Source: Arthrobacter sp. OAP107 (lineage in GTDB: Bacteria; Actinomycetota; Actinomycetes; Actinomycetales; Micrococcaceae). Taken from it: a DNA stretch of 64,000 nt. Where the stretch lies: positions 5,325,832 to 5,389,831 of the forward strand of contig NZ_JBEPOK010000001.1 in NCBI RefSeq assembly GCF_040546765.1, in the 5' to 3' direction. Both the position numbers and the translations under genes were made by a program. Below, one piece after another: positions 25,386 through 33,744 of this stretch; within the stretch, counting starts at the first letter, position 1; every line of letters starts with the position of its first letter. The notes beneath the pieces were generated by a model, which did not search any database, was not told the DNA's origin, and saw only the letters and a program-made list of their open reading frames with translations.

Positions 25386-28300
25386 GTATTGCGAGCATGC
25401 TTCCGCTGGGCGAGGTCGTCAACCCGGGCCAGATGCGCCTGGCCCTGGTGCAGGTGGTCAACTGGGGCACGTTCCACGGGGCGCACACCATGCATGTGGA
25501 CCGCAACGGCACGCTGCTGACCGGCAACTCCGGCGTGGGCAAGTCGACGCTCTTCGACGCCATGCTGCGGGTGTTCGATGCCCGGCCGCGCTCCAACGAG
25601 GCCGCAGCGCAGAGGTCGGGCGCCGTGGAGGACAAACGGACCACCTTCACATACATGCGTGGCAAGGTGGGGGACAAGGCCGTCGGGGAAGGCTCGGCCA
25701 GCGCGTTCCAGCGTCCCGGTGCCACCTGGTCCGCCGTCGCCCTGACATTCGACAACGCGGCCGGCACCAGGGTGACGGTCTCGGCACTGTTTGACCTGCC
25801 CAAGAACGGCACGGAGTCGAGCGTCGGCCGGTACTACCTGATCGACAACAGGCCGCTGGACCTCGCCGCCATCGAGGACATCGCGGAGAAGCGCTTCACC
25901 CGGGCCGCGCTGGAGAACATCTTCCCGGACGCCCAGGTCTTCGACGTCCACAAGGCATTCGCGGAGCGGTTCCGCCGGCTCCTCGGCATCAACTCGGACC
26001 AGGCGCTGCCCCTGCTCCGCGTCATCCAGGCCGGAAAGGGCCTGGGCGGCAGCGTGAACACCTTCTTCCGCGACCAGGTCCTGGATGCCCCGGCCACCCT
26101 GGCCGCTGCGGACGACGTCGTCGAGGAATTCAGCAACCTCATGTCCATCCGGCAGCGCCTGGAGGACGTCCGGCAACAGCGCGACCAGCTGGCCCCCGTC
26201 CCGGGGCTGAACCGGGAGTATGCGCAGTCGCTGCTGGACGCGAACCGGCTCCGCGAGCTCGCGGGCGAGGAGTTCGAGGCCTACCGGCAGCAGTTGGCCG
26301 TCACAGTGCACGAGAAAACGCTGGCCCGCTTCAAGGCGCTCGCCCAGGCGAAGGCCAAGGAGCTCGCGGCGGAACGCGGTGTGCGGGACGGCTTGGCCAA
26401 GGACCTCCGGCAGCTCGAGGCGGAGTACAACAACCAGGGCGGCAACGCCATCTCCTCGATCGAGCAGTCCCTTGAGAACGCCCGGGTGGGGCTGAAACTC
26501 CGCCAGCAGGTGGAGGAAGCGGCCCGGCAGGCTCTGGCGGAAGCCGGCCTGGACCTGGAGTGGACGGCTGAAGGCTGGGAGCAGGCCCACGAGCAGGCGG
26601 CCAGCCGCTCGGCCGAGCTGAAGGACGACTCCGCGGCCCTGCAGGAGCTCCGCTTCGAGGCCTTCGACGCCCACGCCACGAAGAAGCGCGAGCTTGCCGC
26701 GGCAGAGCAGGAACTGGTGTCGCTGAAAACGCGAAAGTCCCTGCTGCCGCCGTCGAGCATTGAAAACCGGGCCGCGATCGCGGCCGCCACCGGCATCCCC
26801 GAGGAGCAGATGCCGTTTGGCGGCGAGCTGATCGACCTCGCCGAAGGGCAGGAGCAGTGGCGCCCCGCCGCTGAACGCGCGCTGCGGAACCTGGCCACCA
26901 CGCTGCTGGTCCCCGGCGAGCACTTCGGCGCCGTCACCCGCTACCTCAACGGCCACACGGTCCGCGGCGCTTTGCGCGCGGTGGACGTGTCCAAGCCGCT
27001 CGCCGGAGCGGCACTTGCGGTGGAGGACGTGGCCGACGGCGACCTGCTGACCAAGCTGGACATCCTCACCACCGGGACAAACGGCGAAGCCGGCATGTGG
27101 ATCCGTGAGCGGATCGCCCTCGACTTCGCATACCCGTGCGTGGAGAACCCCGACGAGCTGGCGGCCCTGGACAAGGGTCTGAGCCTGGGCGGTGTGGTCA
27201 AGCGCAACCGGCACACCGTGGAGAAGGACGACCGGTTTACCAGCCGGCAGGACTACGTCCTCGGTTTCGACAACGCCTCCAAGCTCGAACTCGTGGCCGG
27301 CCAGGCGGAGGACCTGCGGCAGGAACTGGCCAAGGCCGCGGAACTGGCCCAAAGCCGCGAGGAATCACACCAGGGCATGTCGCGGCAGCTCGAGGCCTTG
27401 CGCCGGGTGGCCGAGGACCACCGCCCGTGGGAGCAGGTCTCGGCGGCGGTCGCCGCGGAGGAGCTTGACAGGATTGAGCAGCGGCTCAAGGATGCGCTCG
27501 CCGCCCAGGCTGACCTCGAACCGCTCCGCGCCAACATCGAAACGGCGCGCCAGAAGCACCAGTCCAGCACCGAAGCGGCCGCGGTGCTGCAGAGCGAATA
27601 CAAGGCCTTGGACCAGCAGCTCACCGCCTCCGATTCACTGCTGGAAGCCGCGCGTATCCGCCTGAACCAGGCCCCGCCGTCGGACTCCACCAGCGCGGCG
27701 CTGGCGCCGTACTTCGCCGAATTCGGCGACGTCACGGAAATGCACGAGCTGGACAACCTCGCCGGCCGGGTGCGGACCCAGCTGCTCGGCGACCTGCACG
27801 CTGCAGAGTCCCGCGCCCAGGCCACCTCGGAGCGCCTCACGCGGATCTTCGAAAGCTTCGTCCGCGACTGGGGCACCGCCATTTCGGCCGACCACGGCAC
27901 GTCCATCGGCGCCGTCGGCGAGTTCGAGGCCCGCTACCACGCCATCATCAACGACGGGCTGCCCGCGCAGGAGGCCGAATTCCGGCAGTTCTTCAACCAG
28001 CGCACGCATGAGTCGTTCAGCACCCTGCTCCACCTGCTGGATGAGGAGCGCCGTTCCATCACCAGCAGGATCCTGCCGCTGAACGGGATCCTGTCCGAGG
28101 TGAATTTCCACGAGGGCAGCTACTTGGAACTCGACATCAAGCAGACCCTCCCGGCCACGGCCAAGCAGTTCAAGGACGCCATCCAGAACGCTCTGAAGAC
28201 ACGGCACGCCCGGCACGGCAAGACGGACGCCGCCCACGCCGGCCAGAACGACGACGCCGAACTGACGGCGCGCTACAAGTCGCTGGAAACGCTGGTGAAG

Positions 28301-28834
28301 CGGCTGGGGTCGCAGACTCCCGAGGACCGGCGCTGGCGGGCCGAGGTGCTGGACGTGCGCGGCCACCTGTTCATCCAGTGCAAGGAGCACCGCGAGGTGG
28401 ACGCCCCCGGGAAGAAGGGCGGCAAGCGCACGGACGTCTTCATGCACGCCGACACCGGCTCCATGTCCGGCGGTGAACGCCAGCGGTTCACCGCGTTCAT
28501 CATGGCCGCGGCGCTGAGCTACCAGCTGGGCATCGCGGAGCAGGGCTTCACCACCTACGGCACCGTGATGATGGACGAGGCGTTCGTGCTGGCTTCCGAG
28601 GAGTTCGCGGGCGCGGGCATCAAAGCGCTGCATGAGTTTGGCTTCCAGCTGCTCCTGGCGGCCCCCGAGAACGTCATCGACCTGTCCCGGCACCTGGGCT
28701 CGGTCACCGAGATCCTGCGGGACAGGCGGACCAACCGTTCCGGCGTGCTCACCGCGCCCGTCATCACCCCCAGACCGGGTACAGAAGGACAGTGGCGGTC
28801 GGAGGCCAATCCGGTGGATATCGTGCTGCGCTAG
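25382..28834 (+). CDS. jetC: JetC / MksB-like SMC ATPase of a Wadjet system
   Basis: A 1150-residue SbcC/SMC-like protein (COG4913 type). Walker A is GNSGVGKST at residues 48-56; the signature SMSGGERQR (about 1027-1035) and Walker B VMMDEAFVLA (Asp about 1065) are at the C-terminal end, so both ATPase halves are present. A long helical, Glu/Gln/Arg-rich middle (about 260-900) forms the coiled-coil arms, with a probable hinge/insert near 460-640. Known type I Wadjet complexes load on small circular DNA, extrude it and let JetD cut it. The start overlaps jetB by four bases. No jetD follows: the next gene, at 29027, is an unrelated lipoprotein. Confidence 0.92.
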   Translation: MSIASMLPLGEVVNPGQMRLALVQVVNWGTFHGAHTMHVDRNGTLLTGNSGVGKSTLFDAMLRVFDARPRSNEAAAQRSGAVEDKRTTFTYMRGKVGDKAVGEGSASAFQRPGATWSAVALTFDNAAGTRVTVSALFDLPKNGTESSVGRYYLIDNRPLDLAAIEDIAEKRFTRAALENIFPDAQVFDVHKAFAERFRRLLGINSDQALPLLRVIQAGKGLGGSVNTFFRDQVLDAPATLAAADDVVEEFSNLMSIRQRLEDVRQQRDQLAPVPGLNREYAQSLLDANRLRELAGEEFEAYRQQLAVTVHEKTLARFKALAQAKAKELAAERGVRDGLAKDLRQLEAEYNNQGGNAISSIEQSLENARVGLKLRQQVEEAARQALAEAGLDLEWTAEGWEQAHEQAASRSAELKDDSAALQELRFEAFDAHATKKRELAAAEQELVSLKTRKSLLPPSSIENRAAIAAATGIPEEQMPFGGELIDLAEGQEQWRPAAERALRNLATTLLVPGEHFGAVTRYLNGHTVRGALRAVDVSKPLAGAALAVEDVADGDLLTKLDILTTGTNGEAGMWIRERIALDFAYPCVENPDELAALDKGLSLGGVVKRNRHTVEKDDRFTSRQDYVLGFDNASKLELVAGQAEDLRQELAKAAELAQSREESHQGMSRQLEALRRVAEDHRPWEQVSAAVAAEELDRIEQRLKDALAAQADLEPLRANIETARQKHQSSTEAAAVLQSEYKALDQQLTASDSLLEAARIRLNQAPPSDSTSAALAPYFAEFGDVTEMHELDNLAGRVRTQLLGDLHAAESRAQATSERLTRIFESFVRDWGTAISADHGTSIGAVGEFEARYHAIINDGLPAQEAEFRQFFNQRTHESFSTLLHLLDEERRSITSRILPLNGILSEVNFHEGSYLELDIKQTLPATAKQFKDAIQNALKTRHARHGKTDAAHAGQNDDAELTARYKSLETLVKRLGSQTPEDRRWRAEVLDVRGHLFIQCKEHREVDAPGKKGGKRTDVFMHADTGSMSGGERQRFTAFIMAAALSYQLGIAEQGFTTYGTVMMDEAFVLASEEFAGAGIKALHEFGFQLLLAAPENVIDLSRHLGSVTEILRDRRTNRSGVLTAPVITPRPGTEGQWRSEANPVDIVLR

Positions 28835-29026
28835 TTCGGAACGTCCCGGCCCCGTTTATAACAAATCGATGGATTTACTGGGCGGTCCCTAGTGGCGGGC
28901 CGTTGGGGCGTGCCACTGTGGGAACTCCACCAGTCTTCGCCGAACACGCCACAGGGTCATGGACACTCCCATGCGGCGGGCAGAGCAGCCCCTGCGAGCT
29001 TGACGGCGTCATCATGAAAGGCCCCC

Positions 29027-29794
29027 ATGCGCCCTGAGTTCCGCGCCCCCGTCGTCTCTGTCCTAGCTGCTGCCGCCGCCCTGTCCCTGGCTGGCTGCGG
29101 TGCCATGGTTTCGGCCGCCCCGTCGTCGTCTTCGCCGGCCGCTTCCGCGACGGGATCTGCTTCAGCCGGCGCTTCGGCTTCAGCCAGTCCTTCAGCCTCC
29201 GCAAGCCCTTCCGCCTCTTCAGCAGGCGGCGCCGGGGGCGCCGGGGGTTTGGCATCACCCGGGACCACGCCGTCGGCCGCTCCGGATCCTGCCGAACTGA
29301 AGACCTTCACCTTCCCGAACGGACATGTGTCTTTCAAGTACCCGGCCGATTGGAAAGTTGAGCTCTTCACCGGCGGCGGGTCGCCGTCAGAGTCGGCCAC
29401 CGCAACGGTCATCGACGCCAGCGGCACCGAGCAGGCCACCGTATACTCCGGGCCCATCGCTGACGGCGTCTCGCACCCGGTCACGCGCACCGTCTTCGAG
29501 TCAGCGCCGGTTCCGGGACTCGCGGCGCAGCCCGCGCCGGCCGCCCACTACGCGTTCTACGTGGACCGGATGGACAGCCACGCGACCTACCGGATGCACC
29601 TGGCAGCGGGCGCGCCCAAGCCAGGGCAGGGGGCCGCGCTGGACGGCATCATCCGCGCCGGGGACGGCGTTATCCTGGCCGACGTGAAGTTCATCGAGAA
29701 GCCCTTCGCCAACGACGCCGCGGCCAAGTCCTGGCTGGCAGGGACCGAAGGCCAGGCCCTCAAGGCCCTGCTGCTGAGCATCTCATACAAGTAA
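29027..29794 (+). CDS. Putative lipoprotein with Ser/Ala-rich linker
   Basis: The 255-residue protein has a signal peptide ending in the lipobox LAGC with the modified Cys at residue 24. A low-complexity SASPSA/SAGASA linker (about 30-80) probably spans the cell wall region, followed by a globular domain of about 160 residues that starts FTFPNGHVSFKYPADWKVEL, a pattern seen in PsbP-like/DUF1795 type surface domains. AAAGG precedes the ATG. It may be a surface or envelope protein; function unknown. It is transcribed alone. Confidence 0.82.
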   Translation: MRPEFRAPVVSVLAAAAALSLAGCGAMVSAAPSSSSPAASATGSASAGASASASPSASASPSASSAGGAGGAGGLASPGTTPSAAPDPAELKTFTFPNGHVSFKYPADWKVELFTGGGSPSESATATVIDASGTEQATVYSGPIADGVSHPVTRTVFESAPVPGLAAQPAPAAHYAFYVDRMDSHATYRMHLAAGAPKPGQGAALDGIIRAGDGVILADVKFIEKPFANDAAAKSWLAGTEGQALKALLLSISYK

Positions 29795-29857
29795 GCCCAG
29801 CGTTCGCCGGTTGAGCTGGGGCCACGACCGCCGGGTTCCCTGGCCGAGCTTGCGAGG

Positions 29858-30421
29858 TCAGGGGGCGGTTGGGGAGGCGTGCGCGGCCGTGCAGGCGTCG
29901 ATCTGGGCCTGGACGATCCCGCCGTAGTAGGCCACCAGTTCGTCAAAATCCCAGCCATCGAAGAGCCCCAGGGTCCGCACGGTTTCACCGAATCCGGTCA
30001 TCAGCGCGGTGACCGTGGAGGCATAGCGGCGCTCTGGCGTCGCATCCCCGATCAGCTTCGCAATGCTGCCGAGGTAGCGTTCGCGCAATTCGTTCCGCGC
30101 CGCTTCGGGATCCGGGGCATCGTGAACGTTGATCGGTATGATCGCCCACGGTTCCTGCATGCCGCGTTCCCGGCGCATCAGCACGCGGAAGACGAGCGCG
30201 CCGCCAAGTTCGGACGCCGGGACGGTCAGTTCGGTGAGCAGTGACTCGTCCGGCTGCACCGCGGCGAACAGCTTGGCCTTGGAGATGAACAGTTTCATCA
30301 CCAGGGCCGCCGACACCCCGGCTTCCGCGGCGATGTCCCGGACCGTCACGGCGCGGTAACCGCGTTCACCGAACAGCCGTCCCGCCGCGGTGAGGATGGA
30401 GTCCTGGCTGGGGCTGCTCAT
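29858..30421 (-). CDS. TetR-family transcriptional regulator
   Basis: The 187-residue protein has an N-terminal helix-turn-helix (ILTAAGRLFGERGYRAVTVRDIAAEAGVSAALVMKLFISKAKLF, residues 8-52) and a helical ligand domain. It starts in a 4-base overlap with the stop of the MFS gene upstream, so both come from one promoter. Two GTGAAC-N4-GTTYAC palindromes sit before the MFS gene and are the likely binding sites. Drug-induced derepression is the usual model for this arrangement. Confidence 0.92.
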   Translation of the reverse strand: MSSPSQDSILTAAGRLFGERGYRAVTVRDIAAEAGVSAALVMKLFISKAKLFAAVQPDESLLTELTVPASELGGALVFRVLMRRERGMQEPWAIIPINVHDAPDPEAARNELRERYLGSIAKLIGDATPERRYASTVTALMTGFGETVRTLGLFDGWDFDELVAYYGGIVQAQIDACTAAHASPTAP

Positions 30422-32394
30422 GCCCTCACCGGGTCCCCGCCGGTCCGGCCTGCGCCTGCCGCCTGGGCGAGGTGTTCGGCTGAAAGGTCCACGGTCATGG
30501 ACCGGTTGTCGACGGCGATCTTCCGCGCCACGGCCTGATGAGTCACGGGATGAAGCATAGTCACTATGTAGCGTCCGGCGGCGGGCAGCGGAAGTGTGTA
30601 CACGCCGCCGTCGTCCGTCCTGGCGGTGCCCACATGCTCGCCGGTGGCGTGGAGCAGCGTCACCACGGCGCCGGCCACGGGCTCGCCGCCGAGGGCCGCC
30701 CGTCCGCTGATTTCCAGCTGCTCGTGCAGGTGGAAATTCTGCTTCAGCGTGCGGCCGTCGAAGTCGAAGACCTCCGCCATCGGCGCCCAGCCTGCCGCGT
30801 TGGCCACCACCAGGTACTTCCCGGCGCCGGGCAGTGCCACCGAATAGTTGCCCTCGGTGTCCACGCGGCTCCAGTCCACCGGCTCGCCTTCCGTCTGGAG
30901 GACGGTGACGACGGCGGGAGTGAGCGGGCGGTGGTCGGGTGCCAGGACGCGCCCCTGCACCACCAGCTCCGCTGCCGTCGGCGCGGCGGGACGGTGCGTG
31001 GTCACGCGGGGAATGAACACGGCGGCGAGGGCCGAGGCGGCGGACGCCAGTGCGGCCATCCAGAAGACGTCCCTGAACGCATCGAACGAGGGAAGCCGGG
31101 CGGCGCCGAGCGGGATGGTCACCGAGGTCAGCACGGCGGCGACGGCGGCGCTGGAGGTGGACGTGCCGATGGAGCGGACCAGGCTGTTGAGGCCGTTGGC
31201 GGAGGCGGTCTCCGTGATCGGAACGGCACCCATGATCAGCGTCGGCATGGCTGCGTAGGCGATGGCCGTGCCGACGCTCACCACCGTGGAGCCGATGACC
31301 ACCGAGGTGATGGAGTCGTAGAAGAACACCCGCCCCACATAGCCGACGATCATCACGCCCGCACCAGCCATGAGGGCTGATCTGCCACCGAAGCGCCGGA
31401 TGATGCCGCCGGAAACGGGAGCGAACACCACCATGGCCAGGCCGGAGGGCACCATGCAGAGGCCGGCCGTGATGACGTTCAGTTCAAAGCCGTAGCCGGT
31501 GGCGCCGGGGAGTTGGAGCTGCTGGGTGGTGAGGAGCATGTTGGCGAACATGGCGAAGCCGATCAGCAGCGACGCGAGGTTGGTCATCAGGACCGGCCGC
31601 CGCGCCGTGGTGCGAAGATCCACCATGGGCTGGCCCACCCTGAGCTCGTAGGGGATCCAGGCAGCCAAGAGCAGCGCTGCAGCAAGGAACAGCAGGAGCA
31701 CGGGCTCCGAGCCCCAGCCCCAGGCGCCGCCCTTGGAAATGGCCAGCAGCAGCGAGCCCAGCGCGGCGGAGAGCACCAGAGCCCCCGCGTAGTCGAAGCG
31801 GCCCGGGGTGCGCACCTTCGATTCCGGAACCACCAACACGACGGCGAGCAGCAGCAGCGTTCCGGCGGCCGCCGAAACCCAGAAGATCGACGTCCAGCCG
31901 AGGCCTTCATACAGGAGGCCGGCCAGCGGAAGGCCCATGGCGCTGCCGATGCCCAGGGTGGCGCTCATGAGTGCCACCGCCGAACCCATCTTTTCCTTGG
32001 GCAGTTCATCGCGCATGATGCTGATGCCCACCGGGATCAGTGACGCGGAGAACCCCTGCAGGGCGCGGCCGATGATCAGCCACAGGAAGGTCCCGCCCAG
32101 GGCGGCCATCACCGAACCGGCCACCATGATGGCCAGGCAGATGACCATCATCTTCCGCTTGCCGTACATGTCGGCGCTGCGCGACACGATCGGGGTGGCG
32201 ACAGCGCTGGCGAGGAGCGTGGCGGTCACCAGCCAGGACGCGTCGTCAGGAGTGACCGAGAGGATCCGCGGAAAGTCCGGCAGCAGCGGCACCACGAGGG
32301 TCTGCATGAGCGCCACGAGCGTGCCGCTGAGCGCCAGGACCGTGGTGATGGCGGACGGGCTGCGGGTTGGCTTCGGGGCAGGGGGTGCTGTCAT
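30418..32394 (-). CDS. MFS transporter (DHA2-like) with two carboxypeptidase-regulatory-like C-terminal domains
   Basis: The first 470 residues hold about 14 membrane segments with the DHA2 features: WLVTATLLASAVATPIVSRSADMYGKRKMM (motif A region), GRALQGFSASLIPVGISIMRDELP, and a central cytoplasmic loop with LRVGQPMVDLRTTARRPVLMTN. After about residue 473 follow two beta-sandwich repeats of the carboxypeptidase-regulatory type (VVQGRVLAPDHRPLTPAVVTVLQTEG... and ISGRAALGGEPVAGAVVTLLHATGEHV...). Such a tail is unusual for MFS exporters. It is probably a multidrug or metabolite exporter, controlled by the TetR gene behind it. Confidence 0.92.
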   Translation of the reverse strand: MTAPPAPKPTRSPSAITTVLALSGTLVALMQTLVVPLLPDFPRILSVTPDDASWLVTATLLASAVATPIVSRSADMYGKRKMMVICLAIMVAGSVMAALGGTFLWLIIGRALQGFSASLIPVGISIMRDELPKEKMGSAVALMSATLGIGSAMGLPLAGLLYEGLGWTSIFWVSAAAGTLLLLAVVLVVPESKVRTPGRFDYAGALVLSAALGSLLLAISKGGAWGWGSEPVLLLFLAAALLLAAWIPYELRVGQPMVDLRTTARRPVLMTNLASLLIGFAMFANMLLTTQQLQLPGATGYGFELNVITAGLCMVPSGLAMVVFAPVSGGIIRRFGGRSALMAGAGVMIVGYVGRVFFYDSITSVVIGSTVVSVGTAIAYAAMPTLIMGAVPITETASANGLNSLVRSIGTSTSSAAVAAVLTSVTIPLGAARLPSFDAFRDVFWMAALASAASALAAVFIPRVTTHRPAAPTAAELVVQGRVLAPDHRPLTPAVVTVLQTEGEPVDWSRVDTEGNYSVALPGAGKYLVVANAAGWAPMAEVFDFDGRTLKQNFHLHEQLEISGRAALGGEPVAGAVVTLLHATGEHVGTARTDDGGVYTLPLPAAGRYIVTMLHPVTHQAVARKIAVDNRSMTVDLSAEHLAQAAGAGRTGGDPVRA

Positions 32395-32437
32395 GTGCGG
32401 CAGGCCTTTATGGGGTTAGGGGTGCGCCCGGATAAGG

Positions 32438-32477
32438 GTGAACGGGCGTTTACTCCTTCGAGTGAACCATCGTTCAC
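32438..32477. promoter_or_regulatory. Two TetR operators upstream of the MFS-tetR operon
   Basis: GTGAAC-GGGC-GTTTAC (32438-32453) and GTGAAC-CATC-GTTCAC (32462-32477) are two 16-base palindromes 24 bases apart, 44-83 bases before the MFS start. The second is perfect. The size and the paired arrangement fit a TetR-type regulator. Confidence 0.7.
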
Positions 32478-32554
32478 CCCTGGCTGGCAAGCTCCTGGGG
32501 CGTTAGGCTGGCCACTCGGGGCAATTAGGGGACGCAAACCTTTCGTAATGGTCG

Positions 32555-32573
32555 GAAGGATAGGCTAGCCTTA
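32555..32573. promoter_or_regulatory. IdeR/DmdR-type iron box
   Basis: The 19-base site with AGGCTAGCCT at its centre matches the actinobacterial iron-box consensus (TTAGGTTAGGCTAACCTAA) at 14 of 19 positions by my hand alignment. It lies 33 bases before the siderophore-binding protein start, so Fe(II)-loaded IdeR/DmdR would repress the import operon. Confidence 0.75.
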
Positions 32574-32598
32574 CTTAGGTTTGCTTCATTCACCTAAG
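32574..32598 (+). promoter_or_regulatory. Inverted repeat overlapping the ribosome binding site of the siderophore operon
   Basis: CTTAGGT (32574-32580) and ACCTAAG (32592-32598) are perfect 7-base arms with an 11-base loop. The right arm overlaps the AAGGAG site (32596-32601) of the gene starting at 32606. It could be a second, half-degenerate iron box, or an RNA hairpin that hides the ribosome binding site. Confidence 0.5.
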
Positions 32599-32605
32599 GA
32601 GTTCC

Positions 32606-33721
32606 GTGACTTCCCCCCTCTTTCCCGGCCGCCAGGCCGCTCCCGGCACTGCTGCCGCCGGTGCCACGCGCCGCTCCCTACTCAAGACCGCCGGTAAGGC
32701 CACCGCCGTCCTCGCCGCCGCGGCGCTCTCCCTGACCGCCTGCTCCACCGGCCCGGCCTCCACCGCTTCGGAAGCCAGCGCCCCCTCGTCCGCCAGCGCG
32801 CAGTTCCCGGTGACCATCAAGCACGTCTACGGCGAAACCACCATCAAGGAACAGCCCAAGCGCGTCGTCACCGTCTCCTGGGTCAACGACGACGTTGCCA
32901 TTGCGCTCGGCGTGGTTCCCGTGGGTGTGCCCAGGAACGAGTGGGGCGGCAACGACAAGGGCTCCACGCCGTGGAAGGACGCCGCGCTGGAGAAACTCGG
33001 CGCCGGCTTCGGTTCGGACAACGCGCCGGTCCAGTTCTCCGAGGCCGACGGCATCAACTTCACCGAAATCGCCAAGCTCAACCCGGACGTCATCCTGGGC
33101 GCCTACTCCGGCCTGACGGAGGAGGACTACAAGAAGCTCAGCGAAATCGCCCCCGTGGTGGCGCATCCCGAGCTGGCCTACGGCACCTCCTGGCAGGACT
33201 CTACGAGCATCATCGGCAAGGCGCTGGGCAAGGAAGCCGAGGCCACGAAGCTGATCGCCGACACCGAGGCCACCATCAAGGACAAGGTCTCCGCGTACCC
33301 GCAGCTCGCGGGTAAGAGCTTCATCTACGGGAATCTCGAGCCGGCCAAGAGCGACGGCGTGAATGTGTACACGGCCAACGACAACCGTCCGCGGTTCCTC
33401 AGCGCGATCGGCATGAAGCTTGCCCCCGTGGTGGAGGAGAACTCGAAGGGATCCAAGGAGTTCTTCATCCCTTGGTCCGCGGAGAAGGCCAACGAGCTCG
33501 AGTCCGACATCTTCGTGACCTGGGTTCCAGACGCCAAGACCACCGACTCGATCAAGGCTGATCCGCTGCTGGGCCAGATCCCGGCCATCAGGAACGGCGC
33601 CATGGTCGCGGACTCGGACAACACGCTCACCCTGTCCATCTCGGCCTCGTCGCCGCTGAGCCTGCCGTGGTCGCTGGATACGTTCCTGCCGCAGCTGGCC
33701 AAAGCCGCCGACGCGGTCTGA
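32606..33721 (+). CDS. Iron-siderophore ABC transporter substrate-binding lipoprotein
   Basis: GTG start with AAGGAG five bases upstream. The 371-residue protein has a twin-arginine-like signal (RRSLLKTAG, residues 22-30) that ends in the lipobox LTAC (Cys46), so it should be exported folded and lipidated. The binding domain follows the FhuD/FecB pattern: IKHVYGETTIKEQPKRVVTVSWVNDDVAIALGVVPVGV, EIAKLNPDVILGAYSGLTEEDYKKLSEIAPVVA and a C-terminal lobe IFVTWVPDAKTTDSIKADPLLGQIPAI. First gene of a four- to five-gene iron operon behind an iron box. Confidence 0.93.
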   Translation: MTSPLFPGRQAAPGTAAAGATRRSLLKTAGKATAVLAAAALSLTACSTGPASTASEASAPSSASAQFPVTIKHVYGETTIKEQPKRVVTVSWVNDDVAIALGVVPVGVPRNEWGGNDKGSTPWKDAALEKLGAGFGSDNAPVQFSEADGINFTEIAKLNPDVILGAYSGLTEEDYKKLSEIAPVVAHPELAYGTSWQDSTSIIGKALGKEAEATKLIADTEATIKDKVSAYPQLAGKSFIYGNLEPAKSDGVNVYTANDNRPRFLSAIGMKLAPVVEENSKGSKEFFIPWSAEKANELESDIFVTWVPDAKTTDSIKADPLLGQIPAIRNGAMVADSDNTLTLSISASSPLSLPWSLDTFLPQLAKAADAV

Positions 33722-33744
33722 ACCCGGTTTCAAAGGCAACTCAC

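Noticed and set aside
25124..27352. Leftward 742-codon open frame opposite jetB/jetC
   Set aside because: It is antisense to the clear JetB and JetC frames, has low-complexity Gly/Val/Gln composition and no recognisable domain; high GC creates such frames.
28835..29026. Remnant of jetD after jetC
   Set aside because: 192 bases without a frame that resembles DUF3322/DUF2220; no partial domain is visible.
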